DNA from: Steromphala cineraria
Taxonomy: Eukaryota > Mollusca > Gastropoda > Trochida > Trochidae
Direction: 5' to 3'
Assembly: GCA_916613615.1 (NCBI GenBank)
Contig: OU744727.1
Span: forward strand, 22,534,777-22,598,776
DNA: 64,000 bases
Below are positions 36,166 through 50,300 of the stretch, piece by piece (position 1 is the first letter of the stretch; each line of letters starts with the position of its first letter). Made by a program: the position numbers and the translations under genes. The notes below the pieces were generated by a model. That model worked only from the letters and a program-made list of their open reading frames with translations, did no database searches and was not told where the DNA came from.

Positions 36166-38050
36166 ACACTTTATTGTGCAAATGGCCTCTCATTTCCCTG
36201 GAATGGAGGTCGTCTGTCACGACCGATTCTCGACACTGGGTCTTAAAGCTTCATTATGACCTTATGACATAAACGTGACGTATTTTTAACCTGTGAACTT
36301 TGAACCCTATGCTACATGTCGTACACCTACCTCAGTTTGCCTAAAGCGAAAGTCGGCGCCTACTGTAAGCAGGTTTGTGAGAGACTTCTAACTTCGTCTT
36401 TCATTTTGTTGTTCCTGTCGAGAAAATACTGACAAGCAAGAAACTAAGCATGCACTACGTCTTTAGTTGTATATAGAAATTCTTGAAGCAGGTGCAAAAA
36501 CAATTCAGACAGAGAACGCCATTTTTTCAAATGTGTTTGGATACTGTAACAGGGGTAGGTGAATAACGTCTTGTTTTTAAATAATGTCTACAACTAAAAA
36601 ACATTCATGATGATATGGTTCAGAAGTAAAGGATATTATCCTCTCCCTAGGTTTTGGTTGACAATGTAAACATGAGGGTGAGGGGAAGCCCGCGGGCCAG
36701 AGGCCCAAGGGTTTATTCGACCCCGAATAAGCGATAAAATCGCTGCTTGACAACATAAAGGCACCTGGTTCGAACCCCATGCGAAACGCTTAATCCTTAT
36801 TTGTTAAATATTCTAAATTTTTACAAATTCTTTTGTTTGTTTCATAATATCTAAAAGTTATGAGTGTTATATAAAATGTAAAATAAATATTGTATTCTGT
36901 AGAATATCCCAGGAATGTTCCAGAGAATGTCCCAGGGATATAGCGATGTGACATTGAAAGTAGGTTTACCCAAGAAAAGAGTAACCTCCAAAATGACACA
37001 AATATAACACATGAGGTTTATAATGTCAGAAAATGGTGCAATTGTGCAAAATCCCGCGCGCAAACATTCTCTATTCTTAAAAATGTCCATAGATAATGTC
37101 TTTCCATAACATAGTCTCTCTGTTCCGAGGCAAGGATGTATACAGACTTTGACATTTAGAATATTGGGACCTGTACAGGAGTCGTAATTTCATTGGTCAG
37201 AAAAGTGATTTTATAACTTAAATTAATGCTAAAAAAAGTAGTTTAGTTTGTGAGCAAAGTCCGAAAATGTTTTGAATGTAAAAAAGATGTTACATAACTC
37301 TCAAGACTACTATTTTGAACAGTGCCAATTTGTTTAATTTATAAATTATCCATTCTGTCACAAACTCAGTCAAATAAAAAAAAAATTGACAAAAGATTCA
37401 ATATCATATGCATTAAAACAGAATAAAATGAATATTTGAACAATTTACAATTGATATGTATTCTTGTTCATAATGTACTTAATACATTGATTTAGGTTTA
37501 AACACAAATTCTGATAAAAATGTATCTAAAAAATATCTGGTGTTCCCAAATACAGAAAAGTCCGAAAGATAAGAAAATATTCTTGTTTGTTTTACCCTTA
37601 TCAGAATCTTATATAATATTTTATAACATTTCTTTACAAATCAAGTGCCTGAGACATTTTACATATTTTACCCGTACACCAATATTTAACAGCTTTTTAT
37701 AAGCACATGTGTACATTGGACAACGTCCACATTCTCCCCTAACCACATGGTTCGAAGTGGATCGTTTCTTATCTATATGTCGTTTAAAACAAAACATATG
37801 TACAAGTTCCACTTCTTTGAATGTTTCAGCTCCCAAACCTCAGGATGACAAAACAATAGGGTTAATTTTAGTATCAAATATCTTTACAAATAATTATGGA
37901 GTGATTTCAACATTAAAGATATTTCTAACTACCACATTCAATTTTTGGGGCCTAGGGAGCCGCTTTACTGACATTCGGAGACCAAGATAGAAAACGAAAC
38001 AATAACATATCAAGTACTTGTAGGAGGAAACAATACTCAAAAGAATTCCA
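36166..38050. other. Intergenic region between rod and D8C/VWD genes
   Basis: Apart from the tRNA-like module at about 36715 I see no coding or repeat structure. Small open frames near 36.6-37.1 and 37.6-37.8 kb have no recognisable motif. Confidence 0.4.
36715..36790 (+). repeat. tRNA-like (SINE-type) module
   Basis: ggttcgaaccccatgcg at 36768-36784 is a good pol III B box. About 40 bases upstream, gataaaatcgctgcttgaca resembles a decayed A-box region. It is more likely the head of a tRNA-derived SINE than a functional tRNA, since no complete cloverleaf could be formed. Confidence 0.4.
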
Positions 38051-38059
38051 TTGTAAAAA

Positions 38060-38155
38060 TCTTGGTTTTCTACGTTGTTGAATCTTGGTTTTCTAAGTTG
38101 TTGAATCTAGGTTATCGTTGTTGTTGAATATTGGTTTTCTAAGTTTCAACATCGG
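38060..38155. repeat. Short direct repeats upstream of promoter
   Basis: About four diverged copies of a 24-28-bp unit, ttgaatcttggttttctaag, lie 70-165 bp upstream of the TATA box. They may be regulatory or merely simple sequence. Confidence 0.55.
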
Positions 38156-38222
38156 TCATCCTTAGCAATGTATGGGAATTGACAAGTGTGTTTTTTCCTC
38201 ATTTCTTATCGGATAAACCTAG

Positions 38223-38234
38223 TATATATATATA
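38223..38234 (+). promoter_or_regulatory. TATA box of the D8C/VWD gene
   Basis: tatatatatata lies 60 bp upstream of the ATG at 38294, leaving a transcription start near 38255-38265 and a leader of about 35 bases. The position and the short leader fit a TATA-dependent promoter. Confidence 0.6.
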
Positions 38235-38293
38235 GAGCTCCTATCTGAGTTAACAGTACAAGAAGGTTAACTCCAAAGAAAACAGTCTTCATC

Positions 38294-38324
38294 ATGAAGT
38301 TGATCGCACTTTTCTTTTCTTTAT
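38294..38324 (+). CDS. D8C/VWD gene exon 1 (signal peptide)
   Basis: ATG AAG TTG ATC GCA CTT begins MKLIALFFSL, a short Lys-then-hydrophobic signal peptide that continues across the splice into W-LTVNG. The donor is gtaagt at 38325; it leaves one spare T. The context upstream of the ATG is cttcatc. Confidence 0.75.
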
Positions 38325-41300
38325 GTAAGTTATTAAGATATTATATTGTTCCATGTCTTTCTCAAATCTACGTTTATCTCTTTTTCTAATTTGAAAAATA
38401 TGATTAAGTTTGATTCATTTTAAAAAGATGTTTACTGATTATGAATCAAGTGTCAATTCAAACTTTGAAATTTCTTGAAGTTGAGGAGGGCGTATCGAAA
38501 GGCCCTTATACTTTTTTATTTTGGTTATTTTTGGTAGTAGATACTCCGGTCAGTTTTCCAATAATTAAATACTTCTCATTCTTTCAAACACTGCAAACAG
38601 TGATATTAAATTTAAGGCGACCGAAGTTGTAGAGATATGTCAAACATCGATAAAATCGGTTTGAACATTTTGCAAATATTGTTTGAAGGAAAACGACTGA
38701 TATAAAAAAAAACACTGCACTTTTAATACAGCAAACGTTATCTTAACATGACACGCTGGGTTTGGAAAAAGGGGTAAAGAAAACACAAAACAGAATGGAT
38801 TATCTACTAATCAACGTTGCCTAAAAGACGGTTTTGGTATACAGAGTGTATGCAAAAACTTTGTGCTGCCAATATCGTAGTTGCAACCTGTCTCAGGGTA
38901 CGAACGTAACGCTAACTCCACTAATCTGTTCCTGGACTCAGAAGCTAGATTCGCTCGTGCGGACCGACTTGGGATATAGCCAATCAAATCATTTTCAATT
39001 TATTAAAATCATGCTTTTTTAGTTCTTGTTGAGATTCCAACTGATTAGAAACGCGATGCAGATTCCTATTATGACATCAAAGTTAACAATTAAATAACTA
39101 CTGATTAAGTTGTTGAAAGACTAGTAACTGACCAAGTTGATCACTAGGATGGGAGTTACCCCCGGAACGATGTGTAATAACGTAAAAAGTCACGTGAAAT
39201 GATCGAGGGAAAACATTTCAGCTTTGGCAGAATTTTTTCATAACCGCGCATTTCCAATGTTTCAATTGATGAATGTATCGATGAATGAATGAATACATGA
39301 ATCATGCTCAACAGGGCTCACAGTAAATGGTTTCATCCTGGACGACCCCTGCGTGAGTCCTAACGTTCTAGGAAAGTCCCTGATACGAGATTCCAGCAAC
39401 AAACTGCCCACGACCTTGACCCTAGATGGATACCTGTGTGATGACGTCATTGACGGTTGGTACAGATTCGAAGACGCCGAAATATCGACATCCTGTGTGG
39501 ACACGTTCCATTGCTCAAAGACTCCCGTCTGGATGAACGATACCGTGCCGACTCTCAAGGACGGGATTCTATTGAAGAAGTTTTGTGTAAATACTGGGAC
39601 CTCTTCAGATTGCTGTGGGAGCAGCTTCCATACTGAAGTGAAGAACTGCGGACTGTTCCGTGTGTATAACTTGAAGAAGGTCAATATCCATTGCCCAATG
39701 GCTTACTGTACAGGCAAGTGTTTCTCTTGTTATGTTCAATGTCCAATGAATAAGTGTTCATGAAAGAGTTTCTCTTTTTATGTTCATTGTCCAATGATTT
39801 TGTTGTACATACAAGTGTTTACTCATTATATTCAATGTCCAATGAGTTACTATAGACCAGTGTTTCTCTTGTTATGTTCAATGTCCAATGAGTTACTATA
39901 CACCAGTGTTTCTCTTGTTATGTTCAATGTCCAATGAGTTACTATACACCAGTGTTTCTCTTGTTATGTTCAATGTCCAATGAGTTACTATACACCAGTG
40001 TTTCTCTTGTTATGTTCAGTATCCAATGAGTTACTGAACATGCATGTGTTTTTCTTGTTATGTTCAACGTCCCATGATTTACTGTACATGCAAGTGTTTC
40101 TCTTGTTATGTTCAATGTTAAACCTCCAACGAGCTATTGTACGGACATTTCTGTCTTCTTTTGTGCACAATGTCAGCTACGTTGCTTGACAGGGAAGTGT
40201 TTCAGTTGTTATATTCAATGTCAAAAGGCTCACTGTAACAGCGAGTGTTTCTCTTGTTCTATAAAATGTCCATTGGGAAACGTTTCGGGCGCGTGTTTCC
40301 CTTTATTATGCCCTTGATTAATATCCGATGTTTCATGATACAGGCAAATGTTTTCTCTTGTTAAGTTCAATGTCGATTAAAGTTGTAACACAGGACACAA
40401 ATCCTCGTTTATGAGTGTCAGTTATTGTTTTGGTTACGGTTGTTATATAAATACGAGCCTTGACGAATCCTCCAACATCTATACCAATACATCATTAGTA
40501 GTCGGGTGCACTTAACATAATAGTTCATTTGCAGATTACACGTACAGATGCAAAGGGAAAGCAGTATGCAATAGTGAGTTATCATTTTACTTAAACATAT
40601 TTGATATGATTGTCTATTCTTATAAGTTTCTGAATTGATACGTAGAAACGGTTCTTTGTTCAAATGACAAATAACGTAATAATGCATTTGATATATTCAA
40701 AAAATAGTTCAAAGCCAAGCATTCTGCATGTGAAGAAACATTTGTTTTATGTTTGAAAAGTTCATAATCGATTTCATGAACATTCCTAATTTATTAATTC
40801 TCATCTTCCTTATCCTACCAAACAAAAAAATCACATTCATTTTGTCACAACAAGGTTCAAAATCATTCTTATCTTACTTATTTTCAGATACATACCCAAG
40901 ATTTTCTTCGCCCACTTTGATCGGTCCAAACACCACCGGAAGTAGTTTCACGTTCAGTTGCGACTTTAGCCACGCCCACTCAGATTCATCTGCCGTGTTT
41001 GACGTCATATGGAAGTTTGACAATCAGACAGTTCGAATTGATACGGTGTCAGCTCCAGCCAATTCGTCATCATTAAACGACATCAGCTGGATTGGTCACC
41101 TTGGGCAGGAAGTATGGACAACTGTTTTCTTCTCACGTCAAAGAAGTTTATCAACTTTAGAAGTCAGGCCAAAATACAAATAGAACAGATTTTCTTTTAC
41201 ATTGATATCTACAAACATTGTACATCAGCATTTGCAATTCAGATAATATTTTGTCTCTCAAGATAGCAGCAAGCTTTTATCATCTCAATTACGTATCATA

Positions 41301-44300
41301 GTTTAATTTTTTGAAGAGGTGATTTCAAGAAATGCAGTTGAAGAGAATTGTAAATGTCATGATTTCAAACAACATGAATATATTTTTTTTACAATGAATG
41401 AAGGCAGGATTACACAAAGAATATATTTTGAAAACAGATATATGTCACATGCCAATTTAAAAACTTACAAATACGCGTCTTCCATTTCATGTTGTCAATA
41501 TTGAAAGACATATTTCTTGTTGAATTAATCTAAAAGGCAAAAGTTTTCTCATGAAATTTGCATACATGAGAAAAGCAAGGTTTCTTGATAACAACTGAAT
41601 TGGTTAAATCTACACACTTTCATGTTATCACCTGAATAATGATTATGCATTTATTCACAAACATTGTTTTTTGTGTGTGTTGCTTTTGATTAATTTACTA
41701 TTAACAAGGTGTCGAATTTCTATAAATGAAATCAATGATAATAAAGGCGCATTGAAAAAGGTTTGCAACACATTTCTTGCAGTTTCAATCAATTTGCAAT
41801 TTAGAATAAACATACAAAAACGGGGAAATTATTGAAACTCTGGTCTTTCTTCTTCGGACTAGCAGAAACTAAGTAAACCGAAGAAACTTAAATCGAATAA
41901 ACTGTATATGTTTGATAACGTTTTCATTTCTTTAAATGTTATTCTTCGATTTTAACCAGCTTTCCTGCAGCGTGCGTTCCTACTTCACGAATCTTACGGA
42001 GAGGGTCTACAGTCCAGTAAAAGATAGTTCGTCGTTCTATGGTGGAATAAGAGTAGGTTCCTTATTTATTACTTTTGACAATTTTGGGATATCCAATAAA
42101 CCTCAATGCATTGTCTCTATCATATCATGATTTCTAAAGGTAATAAAGAGACTGAGCAATTTCCTTATATTTAGAAAATTACCGATTTATTATTTCTAAG
42201 GTGTCATGCTGTTAACTTGCAACATCCACCGTTGTTGTATTGTCTTAGTGCACATCAATTCATTTTAAAATCAATACCAATAGTTCCAAAATGTACCCGT
42301 TTTACCCTGTCTTCTGTTTCCAATTATTTCATCTTCTCTTACTAAGATGACTCTTCTGGAGAAGACACCCCTCTGTATTTTGGCTACAACCCTTTGTATT
42401 CTGACTGAATCCCTCTGTATCCTGGCTGAATCCCTCTGCATCTTGGCTAGATCCCTCTGTATCCTGGCTGAATCCCCCTGTATCCTGGCTGAATCCCCCT
42501 GTATCCTAGCTGAATCCCTCTGTATCCTGGCTGAATCCCTCTGTACCTTGGCTGAACCCCCCTGTCTCCTGACTGAATCCCCTGGTTGGATCCCTCCTTA
42601 TCCTTGCTGAATTCCTCCTTATCCTGGCTGAACCCCTCTGTATCCTGGCTGAATTTCTCTTTATCCTGGCGTAATCCCTCTGTATCCTGACTGATTCCCT
42701 CTATATCTTCGCTACATCCCTCTGTACCCTGGCTATTTCCTTCTGTATCCTGACCCTTATTTATAAACCTTTAGTGACGCCACTCCATTGTTCTTTGAGG
42801 TCTTTATATATTTTATCTGACTCGAAAGGAAAGGGAATTATTCTAGTATTGTCCCTCGGATGAAGGTTATTATCAACCTAGCCGCCCTGCAAGGCAGGGT
42901 ATTATTATGATATATCCCTCTTCAAATAATTATTTCAGAACGATGTAATTGATGATTTTTGTAAAATTCAAAGTGTCAACTAACTATCACTTTTGAAAAA
43001 TATCACAGATCTAATTTTGACACTGCAAATGTTTGGGGTTACACCGTCTCGAACCCGCAGAGTTTACACTCCAGAAAGCTAAACCCAACGCTCTGACTAT
43101 TGAGCTATTATGACAGCACTGACAGAGCTCTTTTGTTAGGTCCTCTAATAACAAATGTCTTAGTTAGTTTTTTTTTATATTTTACCGTCGCCTCAGTTAT
43201 TTCCCATTCTTTAACGTTATCGGCCATATCAATGTTATTATAACTAGTTGGCAGTTTATTAAATAGATAAGACATGGTTCGTGAGCATTATCAATATCAA
43301 AGGATGTTTGCCCTCGTGATTTGCCTGTGGGCCAAACATCCTTTATTATTGATAATGCCCGTGGACTATGTCCATAACATTTGTCCTTCTTCTGCCAGGT
43401 GAATCCTTCCCCAGAGATAACACTGATGGAGGGCCGTGAGAAACAGTTGACTCTCATCTCCAGTTTACCCATCCTCTGTGGCAGCTCAAGCAGCAACTGT
43501 AGCCTTAGTCTACGTCTTGTCCTCATCAACAATGAAACACTACCAGGTATAAAGGAAAAGCTTCCGTTATATAATCCCGTGCCCTTATCATTAAACTCCA
43601 ATTTTGTCACAAGGGTACCCTATGACCATAGTCATACCACTGGGTTTCGATCACCTTAGTCTCATGTAGTTCTGTCCAAGGGGCCAAGACCACGGTAACC
43701 ATAGTCATACCACTGGGTGTCGATCACCTTAGTCTCATGTAGTTCTGTCCAAGTGGCCAAGACCACGGGGACCATAGTCATACCACTGAGTGTCGATCAC
43801 CTTAGTCTCATGTAGTTCTGTCCAAGTGGCCAAGACCACGGTGACCATAGTCATACCACCGGGTGTCGATCACCTTAGTCTCATGTAGTTCTGTCCAAGT
43901 GGCCAAGATCACGGTGACCATAGTCATACCACCGGGTGTCGATCACCTTAGTCTCATGTAGTTCTGTCCAAGTGGCCAAGATCACGGTGACCATAGTCAT
44001 ACCACCGGGTGTCGATCACCTTAGTCTCATGTAGTTCTGTCCAAGTGGCCAAGACCACGGTGACCATAGTCATACCACCGGGTGTCGATCACCTTAGTCT
44101 CATGTAGTTCTGTCCAAGTGGCCAAGATCACGGTGACCATAGTCATACCACTAGGTGTCGATCACCTTAGTCTCATGTAGTTCTGTCCAAGTGGCCAAGA
44201 TCACGGTGACCATAGTCATACCACTGAGTGTCGATCACCTTAGTCTCATGTAGTTCTGTCCAAGGGGCCAAGACCACGGTGACCATAGTCATACCACTGG

Positions 44301-47300
44301 GTGTCGATCACCTTAGTCTCATGTAGTTCTGTCCAAGTGGCCAAGACCACAGTGACCATAGTCATACCACTGGGTGTCGATCACCTTAGTCCCATGTAGT
44401 TCTGTCCAAGTGGCCAAGACCACAGTGACCATAGTCATACCACTGGGTGTCGATCACCTTAGTCTCATGTAGTTCTGTCCAAGTGGCCAAGACCACCGTG
44501 ACCATAGTCATACCACTAGGTGTCGATCACCTTAGTCTCATGTAGTTCTGTCCAAGGGGCCAAGATCACGGTGACCATAGTCTCACACTGGGTGTCGATC
44601 AACTTAGTCTCATGTAGTTCTGTCCAAGTGGCCAAGACCACGGTGACCATAGTCATAACACTGGGTGTCGATCAACTTAGTCTCATGTAGTTCTGTCCAA
44701 GTGGCCAAGACCACGGTGACCATAGTCATACCACTGGGTGTCGATCACCTTAGTCTCATGTAGTTCTGTCCAAGGGGCCAAGACCATGGTGACCATAGTC
44801 ATACCACTGGGTGTCGATCACCTTAGTCTCATGTAGTTCTGTCCAAGTGGCCAAGACCACGGTGACCATAGTCATACCACTGGGTGTCGATCACCTTAGT
44901 CTCATGTAGTTCTGTCCAAGGGGCCAAGACCACGGTGATCATAGTCATAACACTGGGTGTCGATCAACTTAGTCTCATGTAGTTCTGTCCAAGTGGCCAA
45001 GACCACGGTGACCATAGTCATACCACTGGGTGTCGATCACCTTAGTCTCATGTAGTTCTGTCCAAGTGGCCAAGACCACGGTGACCATAGTCATACCACT
45101 GGGTGTCGATCAACTTAGTCTCATGTAGTTCTGTCCAAGGGGCCAAGACCACGGTGACCATAGTCATAACACTGAGTGTCGATCACCTTAGTCTCATGTA
45201 GTTCTGTCCAAGTGGCCAAGACCACGGTGACCATAGTCATACCACCGGGTGTCGATCACCTTAGTCTCATGTAGTTCTGTCCAAGTGGCCAAGATCACGG
45301 TGACCATAGTCATACCACTGGGTGTCGATCACCTTAGTCTCATGTAGTTCTGTCCAAGTGGCCAAGATCACGGTGACCATAGTCATACCACTGGGTGTCG
45401 ATCACCTTAGTCTCATGTAGTTCTGTCCAAGTGGCCAAGACCACAGTGACCATAGTCATACCACTGGGTGTCGATCACCTTAGTCCCATGTAGTTCTGTC
45501 CAAGTGGCCAAGACCACAGTGACCATAGTCATACCACTGGGTGTCGATCACCTTAGTCTCATGTAGTTCTGTCCAAGTGGCCAAGACCACCGTGACCATA
45601 GTCATACCACTAGGTGTCGATCACCTTAGTCTCATGTAGTTCTGTCCAAGGGGCCAAGATCACGGTGACCATAGTCTCACACTTGGTGTCGATCAACTTA
45701 GTCTCATGTAGTTCTGTCCAAGTGGCCAAGACCACGGTGACCATAGTCATAACACTGGGTGTCGATCAACTTAGTCTCATGTAGTTCTGTCCAAGTGGCC
45801 AAGACCACGGTGACCATAGTCATACCACTGGGTGTCGATCAACTTAGTCTCATGTAGTTCTGTCCAAGGGGCCAAGACCATGGTGACCATAGTCATACCA
45901 CTGGGTGTCGATCACCTTAGTCTCATGTAGTTCTGTCCAAGTGGCCAAGACCACGGTGACCATAGTCATACCACTGGGTGTCGATCACCTTAGTCTCATG
46001 TAGTTCTGTCCAAGGGGCCAAGACCACGGTGACCATAGTCATAACACTGAGTGTCGATCACCTTAGTCTCATGTAGTTCTGTCCAAGTGGCCAAGACCAC
46101 GGTGACCATAGTCATACCACTGGGTGTCGATCAACTTAGTCTCATGTAGTTCTGTCCAAGGGGCCAAGACCACGGTGACCATAGTCATACCACTGGGTGT
46201 CGATCAACTTAGTCTCATGTAGTTCTGTCCAAGGGGCCAAGACCACGGTGACCATAGCCATAACACTGGGTGTCGATCACCTTAGTCTCATGTAGTTCTG
46301 TCCAAGGGGCCAAGACCATGGTGACCATAGTCATACCACTGAGTGTCGATCAACTTAGTCTCATGTAGTTCTGTCCAAGGGACCAAGACCACGGTGACCA
46401 TAGTCATAACACCGGGTGTCGATCAACTTAGTCTCATGTAGTTCTGTCCAAGGGGCCAAGACCACGGTGACCATAGTCATAACACTGAGTGTCGATCACC
46501 TTAGTCTCATGTAGTTCTGTCCAAGGGGCCAAGACCACGGTGACCATAGTCATACCACTGAGTGTCGATCAACTTAGTCTCATGTAGTTCTGTCCAAGGG
46601 GCCAAGACCACGGTGACCATAGTCATAACACCGGGTGTCGATCAACTTAGTCTCATGTATTTCTGTCCAAGGGGCCAAGACCACGGTGACCATAGTCATA
46701 ACACTGAGTGTCGATCACCTTAGTCTCATGTAGTTCTGTCCAAGGGGCCAAGACCATGGTGACCATAGTCATACCACTGAGTGTCGATCAACTTAGTCTC
46801 ATGTAGTTCTGTCCAAGGGGCCAAGACCACGGTGACCATAGTCATAACACTGAGTGTCGATCACCTTAGTCTCATGTAGTTCTGTCCAAGGGGCCAAGAC
46901 CACGGTGACCATAGGATAACAGTTTATATTTTTACATAAATTGGAGGAAGGTAGACTTTTATAAACAAATTCGACAATAGCTTCAAAGAAATCAACCAAT
47001 GAATGGGCTTTGTGCGAGATTAGGACGCTATATAAGGTTTAGCGCAATGTTTCAAAGTCCCTATTTAAGGGCAGAGAGTTTATTGTCAAGCCATGTAACA
47101 AGTGGTAATAACATTTTCATGATGCGGGTTTCAGCACCATTTTCGGCTTTCTTTATACATACATACATACATAAAAACATTTGTATAGCGCTGATTCCAG
47201 CAACATTGTCACTGCTCAGCAGCGCTTTGAGTAAAGCTGCACAGAAAAGTCACATTCAATACATATTACAAAGGGAATGCTTCTTGGAATAACCAAGTTA

Positions 47301-50300
47301 TGTGCTGGTGACTTTACACTCGACCTTACTATAATGGCCTGTATAGAAAGGCCACTTTTGGTCGTTCCCCTGGGTGGTCTTTCTACAAATGGTCGACTCA
47401 ATTTTGAAAAACTGGCAAGCACTTGACTTTATATACATATATTACAAGAACAGGCACAGACTCTGACTTTTAATATATACAATTTTATATATAACAGGTA
47501 CAGATCTGCTTTTTGACTCCTGTGGAGTTATCACGCTTGACAGTTCAATCAATCAAGGGAGAGCTGCAGTGAAGGTTTCGATGCCAATGAACCTGATTGG
47601 ACTCCCACAAGGACGCCAAGTTGTCCGACTGGAGGCCACCCAAGGAGGCAGCAATAGTCTCTGGACTGGGCACATTGGACAAGACATTGTTGTAAGTTCT
47701 CCATGAAGGGGAAACCATGGCTCCGAGGTTTTCTGCTCTTAGGAAAACCTGAAGGGAGGGATTAAATCATAGGGTGTAGGCTTGGGCGGCTTACTCCGAT
47801 TTTCAAGTTTTTTCTGAGAACGGAAAACCGAAGAGTGTTTCCTCCTATTTATATACGTCAAATGTCAAAAATTACATTCTATAATCTATCATTCCCCAAT
47901 CCGACGTTAGAGAGAGTTTGCCTCCCTTCTTGGCGGTATTTCGATGCAGAGAAAGCATAACTATGAATAAATGAATTCAAGCGTTTTTCTTCAGCTAGTC
48001 GTCTGTGGACTGATGGTATTGCGTTGGGTCTGGAGAGCGAAGGGTTCAAACTTCCAAACCAGCAATCTCCACTAGGAATAGTTAAACTTTGTATATTTTT
48101 CGATAATACTTGTTGTGTGATGAAAAAAAATTTGTAGGTCTGAAAAAAATATCCCAAGTCTCAATAAAGGGTTTGCTATCAATCATAGAGCTGACACCAG
48201 ACAGAATCTAGCCTTGATATATAATTAAGTTCTTTGTTCACTTTTGAGGTATAAAAGTGAAATTGTCGGGAAATTTACTTTAAGACCACTTGAGAACACC
48301 CTTGACATGACATATTCAATAAAACTGAAATTGATTATATTTCAGATTACTACAAACGATGTTGGTCACAACCAGTGCACAGTATTTGGAGACGGCAATA
48401 TCGATGGTTTCAACAAAACTGTGCGGTAATGATTATTTTGTTATACTTTCGTATTTAAAAACGAAACATGCTTATTCTGAGGAAGCCTAAAGGAGGTTTC
48501 ACAAAGACACATTAAATGCAACTTACTATATATTTGAAATGAGTCTTTGAAAAATTCCTATAAACAGTTACCGTAACCTCATTCGATGTCCTGCTTGGAT
48601 AAAGAAGAGTTGGAAATGTTATCGAGGAATATGGGTCAGATAAACAGAAACACCAAAGGTTGCGAATTTAGAGGTACGTTCGCTCATCTATAGTTTTATA
48701 AAGGTAGCGCGTAAAGGTATCAACTCCAATGTTATTAGCAGGACCTCTCTGTCTGACAGTCTGTCTGTCTGTCTGTCTGTCTTTCTGTCTGTCTGTCTGT
48801 CTGTCTTTCTCTGTGTCTCTGTCTCTGTCTGTCTCTCTCTCTATCTCTCTCTCTCTCTCAAATTAAAAAAAACATGAAAATTTACCCTTCATGTGTGAAA
48901 ATTTGAACATGACAATTTATTCTTTACAGGACGACAAACGTAGCCCGTCAGTTTGACTCTGGGGATTACATTATGTACAAGGCTGATGTGGGTGACTCTT
49001 CTGATCTACAGGTAACTTCACACCTGGCTATACATAGAGATTAATACGTGTCATATGGCTTCAGTGACGTCATGAACAATGGTGTTGTGAGGTCACAGAA
49101 AAACCATTGTACCAGAACAAAATCTGTAATGTGATCTACTCTTGAATGTACTACAGGCCTGTGGCCTTATAAGTACCAAAATAAAGATTGATTGATTGAC
49201 GTCACAGGCGAAAAATACGGCAAGGCAAAATTGAAATGTACACTTGTGCTCATATTGAAAATATGTCACCAAACAGACAACACTTTATATAAACTTTAAT
49301 GCATTATCGCTGTCATTCCACACGAATGATAGGTATGTATAATCGTTGCATATGTATAAATCTTTTTCTTAATGCATTGTCCCATCCATCCCTTTCTTCT
49401 TTCAGTTTTCAGCTTCTTTCAACCTAAACTCCCTTCCCAACTCCAACACATTTCATTCAATCACTTCGATCCATACACCTCAGCATTCATACCTCACACA
49501 GCTAAATATTCCTACAAACACTTTACACTGGGTGGTAACCCCTGAAATTGCTGACCACGAAGCGAGGAAAGATGGCAGAGGCACGGGTCCAGGTAGGATT
49601 CACGATCGATTTGAAGTCTTTCTAGGTTTTTTTTTTAGATGCAATAGACTACAGGTAAAGGCTTGATGTAGATAATAGTTCACATACAATTTGAATTACT
49701 TACTGACAGGTCTTTCTTATGTTACTATTATCGAAAATCGACAGTGTGGTCGCTACAGAAAGAGTGAAAGGGAACAATATTTGACCACTTTCAATATTTT
49801 CGTGTCATTTTAGAAAGACAAATCTATGTTAAAAAGAAATTCTAGAACAATATGCACTTTCTTGATACCCCGTGATCGTGTAATTATGAGAGGGAAATGA
49901 GTAATTTGACAAAATATTTGAACTCGAGTGGTCTGCGTATTGACTCAATATTTGTGTTTCCAATATGCAGACCACATATCAGGTCAATATGCAGTGGTCA
50001 GCAATTTCCGGGGTACGTTACCACCCAGTGATTACTATACAGTCTGGCTTACAGGCCCGCCTAATCAACAAAACATTGGCAAAAAATGAGGATTCTGTTG
50101 GAAAACTGTTACAAGTCCTGTCCTGCTCACTACTTCATAACTAATCATTACATATTGATCAAATTTGATATGGAGATACATAATCATATGAAGCTGTGTC
50201 ATGAAGAACAATTTTGAAAATATGTTTGTTTACATATGATCAAATTGATCTTCGAGATCCGAATACATAATACATAAATTCGTTTGTTTCATTTTAATTT

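Noticed and set aside
42347..42610. Leu-Cys-Ile-Leu-Ala-Glu-Ser repeat protein
   Set aside because: Result of a degenerate 21-bp array inside an intron; no splice context keeps it in frame with the gene.
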